Shown piece by piece: positions 17,499 to 25,471 of a DNA stretch of 64,000 nt (positions are counted from its first letter, which is position 1; each line of letters opens with the position of its first letter). Under the pieces are notes generated by a model. It made no database searches, was not told the DNA's origin, and saw only the letters and a program-made list of their open reading frames with translations. This DNA comes from Alphaproteobacteria bacterium (GTDB lineage Bacteria > Pseudomonadota > Alphaproteobacteria > Rhodobacterales > Rhodobacteraceae). The position numbers and the translations under genes are program-made. The DNA lies in assembly GCA_009908505.1 (NCBI GenBank), contig JAAAPD010000026.1, positions 40,485 to 104,484 on the forward strand, in the 5' to 3' direction.

Positions 17499-18044
17499 AT
17501 GGACATTGAAATCTTTGTCAACACCACCTCAAGGGCTTGGGCCATCCCTATACTGGCGAACCTGCACGCTGGCACTTCCGGGAGACAGGCGCCGCTAATT
17601 GCTGCCACCGGAGCGAGCAGAACTGCTTTCGCGCAAAGCATGGATCACCTCATCTCAATCGGATTGCTGGAACGAAACCCCGGCTATGGTCACCCGCTGC
17701 GCCCGGAGTTTCGATTGACTGAGCTTGGCGTTCCTGCTGCGGCACTTGCCAACAAGATACAACGCATCACTTCTGAAGAAGATCGCGACTTGCTCCGGCG
17801 CTCATGGACCTTGCCGGTTCTGACAGCCCTCCACCGATCGAGCCGTTTCAATGATATCAAACGAAACTTGCAAACGATTACGGATCGCGCCTTGTCACAA
17901 TCATTGAAAACGATGGAAACCAGAAGCTGGGTCCACCGCTATGTTGACGAAGTCGCCCGCCCGCCACAATCCATATACCGTGCTGTGAACACTGGTGGTT
18001 TGATAAGCGATGTCGCGGCCAGTGAAATCAGCTTTCCCGGATAA
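17499..18044 (+). CDS. HxlR-type winged-helix regulator with two apparent HxlR domains
   Basis: A 181-residue protein. Residues about 10-80 read as one HxlR-like winged helix (SRAWAIPILANLHAG to LRPEFRLTELGVPAAAL). Residues about 98-170 read as another (RRSWTLPVLTALHRSSRFND to RPPQSIYRAVNTGGL). The usual HxlR protein is a single domain of 100-130 residues that dimerises, so this could be an intramolecular pseudo-dimer. It is divergent from the VOC gene, which it probably regulates. Codon use and G+C differ from neighbours, suggesting acquisition. The ATG at 17499 is the only start compatible with the first domain. Confidence 0.8.
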   Translation: MDIEIFVNTTSRAWAIPILANLHAGTSGRQAPLIAATGASRTAFAQSMDHLISIGLLERNPGYGHPLRPEFRLTELGVPAAALANKIQRITSEEDRDLLRRSWTLPVLTALHRSSRFNDIKRNLQTITDRALSQSLKTMETRSWVHRYVDEVARPPQSIYRAVNTGGLISDVAASEISFPG

Positions 18045-18270
18045 GCAACGCTTCGTTGGGAAACCACGAAAGGCGAGAAAATCCGCACTGTTGATTTTGG
18101 AACTTTCAAAATTCTGCGTGAGGGGTCGAAGCGCAGCTTTGAGGAGCCGCATCGCAGCGAATGGCAGAACAGTCGAGGTCGGCACTGGGCCGAAAGGACC
18201 CGTTTCGAATTATCCCTTCCCGATTGCCCGTTCCACACCGTCATACGAACTCCGCCGAAACCGAGGCCTT

Positions 18271-18864
18271 TCAGAAACCTTTCCGGGCGTTCAGGGCGGC
18301 GGTGATGGTGCCGTCGTCGAGGTAGTCCAGTTCGCCGCCAACGGGGACGCCCTGGGCCAGGGATGTCACCGAGACGCCGGCTAGTTCATCGGCGATGTAA
18401 TGTGCCGTGGTCTGACCGTCCACGGTGGCGCCGAGGGCCAGGATGACCTCGGTCACCCCTTCGGAGGCAACGCGGGATTTCAGCCGGGGAATGCGCAGAT
18501 CCTCGGGCCCGATATCGTCCAGCGCGGACAGCGTTCCGCCCAGCACATGATAGCGCCCCTTGAACACGCCCGCGCGCTCCATCGCCCAAAGGTCGGCCAC
18601 GTCCTCGACCACGCAGATCTGGCCGGTGGCGCGTTTTTCGCTTTCGCAGATGTCGCAGATATCGGTGGTGCCGATATTTCCGCAATTGAGGCATTCGCGC
18701 GCGCTGGCCCCGACCTGTGCCATGGCCTCGGCCAGCGGGGACAACAATTGCCCCCGCTTCTTGATCAGGTGCAGCACCGCCCGACGCGCGGACCGCGGCC
18801 CAAGGCCCGGGAGCCGGGCCATCAGGTCGATCAGGTCCTGGATGTCGGTCGTGGCTTTGGTCAA
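18271..18864 (-). CDS. recR: Recombination mediator protein RecR
   Basis: A 197-residue protein of RecFOR recombinational repair. Visible features are the helix-hairpin-helix ([20 protein letters not shown]), a four-cysteine zinc finger ([16 protein letters not shown]) and a Toprim domain ([53 protein letters not shown]). I place the start at a TTG (18864), 6 bases after GGAG. This gives [15 protein letters not shown], matching the usual M-TKA start of close homologues; the longer frame to 18906 adds unrelated residues. It is the last gene of dnaX-ybaB-recR. Confidence 0.93.
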   Translation of the reverse strand: MTKATTDIQDLIDLMARLPGLGPRSARRAVLHLIKKRGQLLSPLAEAMAQVGASARECLNCGNIGTTDICDICESEKRATGQICVVEDVADLWAMERAGVFKGRYHVLGGTLSALDDIGPEDLRIPRLKSRVASEGVTEVILALGATVDGQTTAHYIADELAGVSVTSLAQGVPVGGELDYLDDGTITAALNARKGF

Positions 18865-18948
18865 GACGATCTCCTGCGCGGGACATTGCGGCGGTGCCCG
18901 CAGCATTTCCGCCCCGTCCCGCCAGGTCAGTTCGCGGCGCGAGCTGAC

Positions 18949-19293
18949 CTAGAACGGCAGTTTCATACCGGCGGGAAGGCCCAGTTCTTCCTGGATTTTC
19001 TGCATTTCTTCGGCGGCGCGGTCACTGGCGCGCGACTGGGCGTCCTTGATCGCGGCCAGGATCAGGTCCTCGACCACTTCCTTGTCGTCGCCATTGAAGA
19101 TCGAGGGGTCGATATCCAGGCCCTTCAGCTCGCCCTTGGCGGTCGCGGTGGCCTTGACGAGGCCTGCGCCGCTCTCGCCCGTTACCATCATGTTTTGCAT
19201 GTCCTCTTGAAGCTGCTCCATTTTCTGCTGCAGCTCCTGGGCCGATTTCATCATCTTGGCCATGTCGCCCATCTGGCCCATTCCCTTGAACAT
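18949..19293 (-). CDS. ybaB: YbaB/EbfC family nucleoid-associated protein
   Basis: A 114-residue DNA-binding protein. The N-terminus is Met-rich and helical (MFKGMGQMGDMAKMMKSAQE), followed by MEQLQEDMQNMMVTGESGAGL, the beta core VKATATAKGELKGLDIDPSI and a C-terminal helix (EVVEDLILAAIKDAQSRA). The ATG at 19293 has GGAG 6 bases upstream. It sits between dnaX and recR as in most bacteria. Confidence 0.94.
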   Translation of the reverse strand: MFKGMGQMGDMAKMMKSAQELQQKMEQLQEDMQNMMVTGESGAGLVKATATAKGELKGLDIDPSIFNGDDKEVVEDLILAAIKDAQSRASDRAAEEMQKIQEELGLPAGMKLPF

Positions 19294-19365
19294 TCCGGTG
19301 TCTCCTGTCCTGTGCGTCGGTTGCGTTTTCAAATATGGCCCCGGCAGTGTGCCCTCAAGCCCGGA

Positions 19366-21117
19366 TCAGTCCTCTTCGAACGGATCCCACTCGTCCTCGA
19401 CCTCTGGAAGGGCCTCGATCTCGGCCTCGACCTCAAGTGCCTTGGGGGTGCGGATGTCGGTGATGCGGGCCTTGGGAAACTGGGTCAGCACCGCCTTGAC
19501 CAGCGGATGTTCGGCCGCATGGTCGCGCAGCGCGGCCTCTTCGGCGTTGCGCTCCTCGGCGATGGTCGCGGCCCCGCCCGAGTTGACGACCGTCACAGCC
19601 CAGCGGTTGCCGGTCCAGGCCTGCAGGCGGCCGCCCAGTTTCGCGGCCAGGTCACGCGGGGCATCATCGGTGGGCTGGAATTCGATCCGTCCGGGTTGGT
19701 AGGCCACCAGCCGCATGCAGCTTTCCACGTCGACCAGCAGTTTCACGTCGCGGTGGCTTCGGATCAGGTCGACCACGTGCCCGAAACTGGGGTAGTGGGC
19801 CAGTGCCGCCTCGGCCGCGACGGCCCGCACCGCCCCGCCCTGGTGGGAAGACGGGCCGGACGGGCCGGGATGGGTCGGGGCCATCGGCCCGCCCTGTGCC
19901 TCGGTCTGTGTTGCGGGCGCGGCCCGGGGCGCGCCGCCGCCTGGGCTCGGCGGGGGCGGGCTGTCCTGCAATCTGCGCACAAGGTCCTCGGGCGTCGGCA
20001 GGTCGGCCACATGGGTCAGCCGGATCACTGCCATTTCCGCCGCCATCATACCGTTCGGGGCCTGGGCCACCTCCTCCAGCGCCTTGAGAAGCATCTGCCA
20101 CAGCCGGGTGAGAACCCGCATCGGCAGCGCCTCGGCCATGGCAAGGCCCCGGGCGCGTTCATCGGGGCCGACGGTCGGGTCCTCGGCGGCTTCGGGCGTG
20201 ACCTTGATGACGCTGACCCAATGTGCGATCTCGGTCAGGTCGCGCAGGATCGCCATAGGGTCCGCCCCGTCGGCATATTGCGCGGAAAGCTCGGTCAGCG
20301 CTTCGGCCGCCTCGCCCCTCAGGATCATGTCGAACAGGTCCAGCACGCGGCCCCGGTCGGCCAGGCCCAGCATGGCGCGCACCTGGTCGGCGGTGGTCTC
20401 GCCCGCGCCGTGGGAAATCGCCTGGTCCAGCAGCGAGGTCGCATCTCGTGCCGACCCTTCCGCCGCGCGTGTGATCAAGGCCAGCGCGTCATCGGTGATG
20501 TCCGCGCCTTCCGCATCGGCGATGCGGCGCAGCAGGGCGATCTGGTCCTCGGGTTCGATCCGGCGAAGATCGAAACGCTGGCACCGCGACAGCACGGTCA
20601 CCGGTACCTTGCGGACCTCGGTGGTGGCGAAGATGAACTTCACATGGGCGGGCGGTTCCTCGAGCGTCTTGAGCAGCGCGTTGAACGCGCTGGTCGAGAG
20701 CATGTGCACCTCGTCGATGATGTAGATCTTGTAGCGCGCCGAGGCGGCCCGGTAATGGACGCTTTCGATGATCTCGCGGATATCGCCGACGCCGGTGCGG
20801 CTGGCCGCGTCCATCTCCATCACGTCGACATGGCGGCCTTCCATGATGGCCGCGCAATGTTCGCATTCACCGCAGGGGTCGGTGGTGGGGCCGCCGGTGC
20901 CGTCCACCCCGGTGCAGTTCATCCCCTTGGCGATGATGCGGGCTGTTGTGGTCTTGCCGGTGCCGCGAATGCCCGTCATCAGGAAGGCCTGCGCGATGCG
21001 GTCGGCGGCGAAGGCGTTCTTGAGCGTGCGCACCATGGCGTCCTGGCCCACGAGATCGGCAAAGGTCTCGGGGCGGTATTTGCGGGCAAGAACCTGGTAG
21101 GCGGGTTGATCGGTCAT
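19366..21117 (-). CDS. dnaX: DNA polymerase III subunit gamma/tau
   Basis: A 583-residue clamp-loader ATPase. It has Walker A TGIRGTGKTTTARI (residues 48-61), a zinc module with Cys at about 68, 82, 85 and 88 (CGECEHC), and the Walker B-like IYIIDEVHMLSTSAFNALLK. The sensor/Arg-finger region shows FIFATTEVRKVPVTVLSRCQ. A Pro/Gly-rich linker lies near residues 385-430, followed by the tau-type C-terminus. No A-run slippery site was seen, so a frameshifted gamma form is not indicated. The ATG at 21117 gives the standard MTDQPAYQVLARKYRP start. Confidence 0.96.
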   Translation of the reverse strand: MTDQPAYQVLARKYRPETFADLVGQDAMVRTLKNAFAADRIAQAFLMTGIRGTGKTTTARIIAKGMNCTGVDGTGGPTTDPCGECEHCAAIMEGRHVDVMEMDAASRTGVGDIREIIESVHYRAASARYKIYIIDEVHMLSTSAFNALLKTLEEPPAHVKFIFATTEVRKVPVTVLSRCQRFDLRRIEPEDQIALLRRIADAEGADITDDALALITRAAEGSARDATSLLDQAISHGAGETTADQVRAMLGLADRGRVLDLFDMILRGEAAEALTELSAQYADGADPMAILRDLTEIAHWVSVIKVTPEAAEDPTVGPDERARGLAMAEALPMRVLTRLWQMLLKALEEVAQAPNGMMAAEMAVIRLTHVADLPTPEDLVRRLQDSPPPPSPGGGAPRAAPATQTEAQGGPMAPTHPGPSGPSSHQGGAVRAVAAEAALAHYPSFGHVVDLIRSHRDVKLLVDVESCMRLVAYQPGRIEFQPTDDAPRDLAAKLGGRLQAWTGNRWAVTVVNSGGAATIAEERNAEEAALRDHAAEHPLVKAVLTQFPKARITDIRTPKALEVEAEIEALPEVEDEWDPFEED

Positions 21118-21242
21118 GGCGGCCTTGGGATTCGGACGGTCGCCACAGGTTAAGCGGCGCCGGGGGCGAGGTCCACCGCGACGGCGCATATTGCCATTGC
21201 GGGTGGATCCGATCAATCTGGGGGTCTGGAACGGGTGGGGGC

Positions 21243-21731
21243 ATGTCCGAATTCGTCATTCATGACCTGCCGCTTCTGGCCGGAACGCTGGCGCTGTCGC
21301 CCATCCCGGGCCGGACGCGGCACTATGGCACCGACCGCGACAGACTGTTGGCCTGGGGGCCGGCGCTGGTCATCACCATGACGACCCGGGCCGAGCTGGA
21401 CCGCAAGGGGTCGGGCGGCCTGGCCTCGGACCTGGCGGCGCATGGCATCGCGTGGCGGCATCTTCCGGTCGAGGATTTCGGCGCGCCGGGGCCCGAGGTC
21501 GAGGAGGCCTGGCTCGAAACATCCGCGACCGCGCGCCGGTTTCTGGCCGAAGGCGGGCGTGTGCTGGTCCATTGCTTCGGGGGCTGCGGTCGGTCGGGCA
21601 TGGTCTGTCTGCGCCTCATGGTCGAGGCGGGCGAGCCGCCCGGAGCGGCCCTGGCGCGGCTGCGGGCAGTGCGCCCCTGCGCCGTCGAGACCGGGGCGCA
21701 ACTGGCCTGGGCTAGTCGTCCCCGCGCTTGA
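21243..21731 (+). CDS. Dual-specificity/tyrosine-type protein phosphatase
   Basis: A 162-residue cysteine phosphatase. The P-loop VHCFGGCGRSGM carries the HCx5R signature with Cys and Arg, and WRHLPVEDFGAPGPEVEEAW holds a general-acid Asp region upstream. The short length and SPIPGRTRHYG start resemble bacterial DSP-like and ADP-ribosyl-glycohydrolase-associated phosphatases. Its target is unknown. It is divergent from dnaX, and its 3' end overlaps the convergent rsgA by 20 bases. Confidence 0.85.
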   Translation: MSEFVIHDLPLLAGTLALSPIPGRTRHYGTDRDRLLAWGPALVITMTTRAELDRKGSGGLASDLAAHGIAWRHLPVEDFGAPGPEVEEAWLETSATARRFLAEGGRVLVHCFGGCGRSGMVCLRLMVEAGEPPGAALARLRAVRPCAVETGAQLAWASRPRA

Positions 21732-22764
21732 GCCGCGCCCGCGCCTTGCCCTCTCGGTAAAGCTTGTTCAATTGCTTGCCGCGGGCGCGGGATTGCGCGA
21801 CGGTTTCGCTGTTGTAGCGGTTCTCGGCCTCCAGCTTGCGCCAGCGGGTCAGGCGAGCGGGGTCGAGCGTGCCGTCCGCAATGGCCGCGCGCACGGCGCA
21901 GCCTGGCTCGGTCTCGTGGGCGCAATCGCGGAACTTGCAGCCGGCCGCGATCTCCAGGATGTCCGAAAAGACCTCTTCGATTCCGTCCTCGGCCTCCAGC
22001 AGGCGCAACTCGCGCATGCCCGGCGTGTCGATCAGCCAGCCGCCATGCAGTGTCGGGCGCAGGGCGCGGCCCGTGGTGGTATGGCGGCCCCTGGCGTCGT
22101 CATGGCGGATATCGAAGGTGGCCTCGTCGGTGCCGGTCAGGTGGTTCTGCAGCGTGGTCTTGCCGACGCCGGACGACCCCACCAACGCCAGCGTCTGCCC
22201 GTCCGAACACCACGGCGCGAGCTTTCCGGCCCCGTCGGGGTCCTTGGCGTTGACGACCAGGACCGGAAGGGCCGGCGACAGCGCCTGCGCGCGGCGGGCG
22301 AAGTCATCGGCATCATCCACCTTGTCGGCCTTGGTCAGCACCAGCAGCGGCAGGCAGCCGGACATGCCCGCCAGCGCCAGGTAGCGTTCCAGCCGCGCGA
22401 TGTTGAAATCCTCGTTGCAGCTGCTGACGATGGCCAGCGTGTCCACGTTGGCCGCGATCAGTTGCGGCCGCGCCTCGTGGCCCGCGGCGCGGCGGGTGAT
22501 CTCGGTGGCGCGCTCCAGCGGGGCCGAGGCCATCTGGCCCTCGGCCAGCACCCAGTCACCGACCGCGTATTCACTGGTCAGCACCGAGGGTGCAAGCGAG
22601 GCCGGGCCGTCCTCGGACAGCCCGTCGAGCCGGGTTCGGTGAATGGCGCTCAGGCGGACGGGTTTCGCGGTGGCGATGGTGTCCGCGTCCAGTTGGCGGA
22701 CGAAATGCCGGGTCCATCCCAGCGATTCGAGAGAATGAGTGGTCAAGGCTTCGGCCCCTTGCAT
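21712..22764 (-). CDS. rsgA: Ribosome small subunit-dependent GTPase A
   Basis: A circularly permuted GTPase that checks late 30S maturation. An N-terminal OB-fold region is followed by LLVLTKADKVDD (G4), then LVGSSGVGKTTLQNHL (G1), then WLIDTPGMRELRL (G3), the permuted order typical of RsgA. A zinc-binding C-terminal block follows (CKFRDCAHETEPGC). The ATG at 22764 has no clear ribosome site. A TTG six codons on (22746), after AAGGGG, gives LTTHSLESLGW, which fits family starts better, so the true start is uncertain. The leader upstream contains a hairpin and a short frame. Confidence 0.94.
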   Translation of the reverse strand: MQGAEALTTHSLESLGWTRHFVRQLDADTIATAKPVRLSAIHRTRLDGLSEDGPASLAPSVLTSEYAVGDWVLAEGQMASAPLERATEITRRAAGHEARPQLIAANVDTLAIVSSCNEDFNIARLERYLALAGMSGCLPLLVLTKADKVDDADDFARRAQALSPALPVLVVNAKDPDGAGKLAPWCSDGQTLALVGSSGVGKTTLQNHLTGTDEATFDIRHDDARGRHTTTGRALRPTLHGGWLIDTPGMRELRLLEAEDGIEEVFSDILEIAAGCKFRDCAHETEPGCAVRAAIADGTLDPARLTRWRKLEAENRYNSETVAQSRARGKQLNKLYREGKARARLKRGDD

Positions 22765-22776
22765 GCAGATGGGTCA

Positions 22777-22796
22777 TGCCACCCGTTCGGGCGGCA
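22777..22796 (-). promoter_or_regulatory. Hairpin in the rsgA leader
   Basis: TGCCACCCG (22777-22785) pairs with CGGGCGGCA (22788-22796), nine pairs including one G-U, with a 2-base turn. It lies between the short frame at 22823-22861 and the rsgA start. No U-tract follows in the minus direction. It could pair in alternative ways to control rsgA; this is speculative. Confidence 0.35.
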
Positions 22797-22822
22797 GGCA
22801 CGGCAAGCAGGGCCTGTGGTGT

Positions 22823-22861
22823 TCAGAGATGCCCCGCGCGGAGGGTGAAGCGCACATTCAT
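22823..22861 (-). CDS. Possible 12-codon leader peptide upstream of rsgA
   Basis: An ATG at 22861 is preceded at 6 bases by AAGGAGG, one of the best ribosome sites in the window. It opens MNVRFTLRAGHL followed by TGA. An in-frame ATG two codons earlier (22867) overlaps the ribosome site. No repeated regulatory codon is present. It precedes the hairpin in the rsgA leader and follows the SRP RNA gene on the same strand. It may be a leader peptide, a chance frame or an unannotated small protein. Confidence 0.3.
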   Translation of the reverse strand: MNVRFTLRAGHL

Positions 22862-22956
22862 GGTCATCCTCCTTGCGTCGGGGCCGGTCGGCCTGTGGCA
22901 TCCAGGTCGGGCCGCGCGGGGTATCGCGCAACCCTTTCGCGCCGAGGCGCGATGGG

Positions 22957-23053
22957 TGAGAGGCTGGACAACGACCCAAGCGGGGCTCGTTACGGCTGCT
23001 TCCTTCCGGACCTGACCGGGTTGGCGAGGCGCTTGCCCGCGCCAACCTCTCGG
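22957..23053 (-). ncRNA. ffs: Signal recognition particle RNA, small bacterial (4.5S) type
   Basis: The minus strand carries the invariant apical motif GGTCAGGTCCGGAAGGAAGC, with the GGAA tetraloop and the asymmetric internal loop that binds Ffh. The ends pair as a long hairpin: GAGAGGTTGG near 23052 matches CCAGCCTCTC near 22960. Length is about 97 nucleotides, the usual Gram-negative form. Ends are estimated to within a few bases. A short perfect hairpin (22937-22952, TCGCGCC/GGCGCGA) follows the 3' end without a U-tract. Confidence 0.93.
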
Positions 23054-23094
23054 GGGCGGATATACGCCTGTGCGGCACCTCTTTCAAGGGGCGG

Positions 23095-23433
23095 CTAGCG
23101 CACCAGCCCGTCCGGGCAGTAGAGTTTCGTGAAGGCGGCGTAGCAGGTCGCGCTGCGTCCGAAACCGCGCGCGCCGACGCGGGCATAGAGCCTGCGGTCG
23201 CCATAGGTGATGTCGATGGCCCGCACCAGGACATCCGCGCAGGCGGCCGCGTCGGCCTTGCAGCCCGCGACAAGCAGCGCCAGGGCCGGGTCGGAAACAT
23301 CGTCCAGTTCGCCCTGTTCGATACTGCCTTCGATCATGGTGCGCGCCTTGTCGCGGATCTCGGCCTCGGTCGGTCGGGTCAGGAACGCGGCAAGACTTCC
23401 GAGGATGGCGACAAAAAGCAGGAAGCGGAACAT
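23095..23433 (-). CDS. Small membrane-anchored or secreted protein of unknown function
   Basis: A 112-residue protein with an N-terminal hydrophobic segment (MFRFLLFVAILGSLAAFLT) that is a signal anchor or signal peptide. A soluble part follows with four cysteines (GCKADAAACADVL, then SATCYAAFTKLYCPDG), possibly two disulfides in the periplasm. Similar short proteins occur in roseobacters (DUF4359-like), but I cannot name a function. The ATG at 23433 is chosen because it begins the hydrophobic segment. It lies just upstream of the SRP RNA on the same strand. Confidence 0.65.
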   Translation of the reverse strand: MFRFLLFVAILGSLAAFLTRPTEAEIRDKARTMIEGSIEQGELDDVSDPALALLVAGCKADAAACADVLVRAIDITYGDRRLYARVGARGFGRSATCYAAFTKLYCPDGLVR

Positions 23434-23468
23434 GGGCACCCCCGGGGTCTGGCTCGCCCCCTCTTTGA

Positions 23469-25364
23469 TCACCTGCGCGCGGGGACGTCCAGATCCAACT
23501 CGCACACGAGGACCCCGTGCGGTTCCTCGCACACGGGGTGCAGCCCGCGGCCCGGCAGGCGGCTGCGGGCCGCGGTGGCGGTCGCGAAGGTGGCGCTGGC
23601 ACCGGGGATCGGGGCAAATCCCCAGTTCCGCACCACGTCCAGACCGAGTGGGGCGTTTTCCGAGAAATAGGCGGCGATCGCCTGGCTGGCGATTTCGGCG
23701 CTTTCGAAGAGCAGCGGGGCGCTGGCGGGCACGTCGTAATAGCCGCCTCCGCCCAACCGGTAGGAATTGGTGGCCAGCACGAACCGCTGATCGTCCCGCA
23801 CCGGGCGGCCGGCATGGTGCAGCCGGCTCAGGCGGCGGGCCTCGGGCGCGATCCGGTCGCCATAGGGCCCGAAGCGGGCCGGCTGGGCGAGGTCGATGTC
23901 ATAGTCGATCCCGGCGATCACGTCGAAGAAATACCCCGGAAAGCGCGGATCGAACAGCGGCTGCCCACGCTGGCCCGGTTCGATCCGGGCAAAGACCGAG
24001 GCCGCGCGTTCCAGCCAGTCGCGCAATTGCAGGCCCGTGATCTCGATCGCGCAGATCGTGTTCGGATAGGGATAAAGGTCCGCGGCATGGCGCAGGGCAA
24101 GCGGACCGGCCGGGATATCGACGAATTCGCCGGAGCCTCCGCGGCCGCCGGACTTGAACGGCGTCGCTGCGGACAGCACCGGCACCTGCGCAAGATCCGT
24201 GCCCGCCAGCGCCTTGACCACGATCCGGGTCTGGGCCGCGTTGACGACCTGCATGGCCGCGTCCGGCCGCACCCGGCTCAGGTAGGTGTCGATCGGTACC
24301 TCGCTGTGACCGATCGGACGGCGGATATGGGCTAGCGTCCTGCGATGGGTTTCGTCCAGAAGCCCGATGATCGCGGGGCTGGGCGGCATCCCCTGCCTGG
24401 CCAGTGTCTCTTGGACGGGCACCAGCCGGGTGTCGTGGCCGACGATCTCCCAGCGGGGGCCGCGCCGCGCCAGCGCAAGGTCGATCAGTCCCAGAAACGC
24501 GCCCTCTGCCCCCGGGTTCACCGCCGGTTTGCCGTGTATCGTGCCCGATCCGGGGCAAACCCCAGGTGCGCTGGCATGGGACGGATGCGGAAAAGGGACA
24601 TGCGTATGCCCGAGCACAAGCGCGTCGATCCCGTCCAGCCGGGCCAGCACAGTGCCTACGTTTTCGTCCTGCGGGGCGTCCATGTCCGTTTCGATGCCGG
24701 TATGGGCCAGCGCGATGACAAGGTCGGCCCCGTCGGCGCGCAGGCGGGGTATTTCGTGGCGGGCCGTTTCGACCATGTCGGTCATGGCGACCGCGTCGCC
24801 GACCCGGCGGGCATCCCATTGTGCGGTCTGCGACGGGGTCAGGCCCAGAATGCCGATGCGCAGATCGACCGTCCTACCGTCGGCCATCTCCAGCCGCCGG
24901 GTGACGATATGGGACCGGGACGTCAGCGGTTGCCCCTGGCCTTGGTCTTGCTTGCGCAGGGCATTTCCGGCCAGCAGAGGGAACCGCGCCTGGCCCATGG
25001 CCGACAGGATATAGGACAGCCCCCAGTCGAATTCATGGTTGCCGAGGCTTGCGGCGTCGTAGTCCAGCGCATTCATCGCCGCGATGATGGCATTGCGGCT
25101 GTCGGGGTCGGCGCGGAACTGTTCATGCGCCACATCGGCAAGCGGAGTGCCCTGCAGGAAATCGCCATTGTCCAGAAGCAGGCTGGCCACGCCGGTTTGC
25201 CGGGCCTGTTCGATCAATGTCGCCAGTCCGGCCAATCCGCCACGGCCTGTCGGGCGATCGTGGAAATAGTCGTGCGGAAGCAGGTTTCCATGCACGTCGC
25301 TTGTCGCCATGACCCTGAGCCGGGCCTGGTTGCCTGCGGTCTTGATCCTGACAGGAAAATTCAA
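23469..25364 (-). CDS. cpdB: 2',3'-cyclic-nucleotide 2'-phosphodiesterase/3'-nucleotidase
   Basis: A protein of about 631 residues. The N-terminal calcineurin-like metallophosphatase domain has RVMATSDVHGNLLPHDYF, DNGDFLQGTPL, LGNHEFDWGLSYI, VIALAHTG and VLGHTHVPFPH supplying the metal ligands. The C-terminal 5'-nucleotidase domain has NTICAIEITGLQLRDWLE and FVLATNSYRLGGGGYYDV. It converts 2',3'-cyclic nucleotides, such as RNase T2 products, to nucleosides and phosphate. No ATG precedes the first domain. I place the start at a TTG (25364), 7 bases after AAAGG; another TTG lies at 25427. No export signal is visible with either start, unlike periplasmic E. coli CpdB. Confidence 0.9.
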   Translation of the reverse strand: MNFPVRIKTAGNQARLRVMATSDVHGNLLPHDYFHDRPTGRGGLAGLATLIEQARQTGVASLLLDNGDFLQGTPLADVAHEQFRADPDSRNAIIAAMNALDYDAASLGNHEFDWGLSYILSAMGQARFPLLAGNALRKQDQGQGQPLTSRSHIVTRRLEMADGRTVDLRIGILGLTPSQTAQWDARRVGDAVAMTDMVETARHEIPRLRADGADLVIALAHTGIETDMDAPQDENVGTVLARLDGIDALVLGHTHVPFPHPSHASAPGVCPGSGTIHGKPAVNPGAEGAFLGLIDLALARRGPRWEIVGHDTRLVPVQETLARQGMPPSPAIIGLLDETHRRTLAHIRRPIGHSEVPIDTYLSRVRPDAAMQVVNAAQTRIVVKALAGTDLAQVPVLSAATPFKSGGRGGSGEFVDIPAGPLALRHAADLYPYPNTICAIEITGLQLRDWLERAASVFARIEPGQRGQPLFDPRFPGYFFDVIAGIDYDIDLAQPARFGPYGDRIAPEARRLSRLHHAGRPVRDDQRFVLATNSYRLGGGGYYDVPASAPLLFESAEIASQAIAAYFSENAPLGLDVVRNWGFAPIPGASATFATATAARSRLPGRGLHPVCEEPHGVLVCELDLDVPARR

Positions 25365-25471
25365 CCCTGTGCCTTTCCGCTCTTCCCGATATACAACCCT
25401 AAGCAGTTGTATTGTGAGGGCAAGCAATTATCCGTATTGAACGGCCCTGCCGTGCATGGCAACGACATGCC

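Noticed and set aside
19366..21117. Programmed frameshift in dnaX producing a separate gamma subunit
   Set aside because: No A-rich slippery heptamer was found on the coding strand, and the full tau frame is intact.
18400..21153. A 917-codon open frame antisense to recR, ybaB and dnaX
   Set aside because: It mirrors three well-identified genes in high-G+C DNA, has low-complexity Gly/Arg/His-rich composition and no motif.
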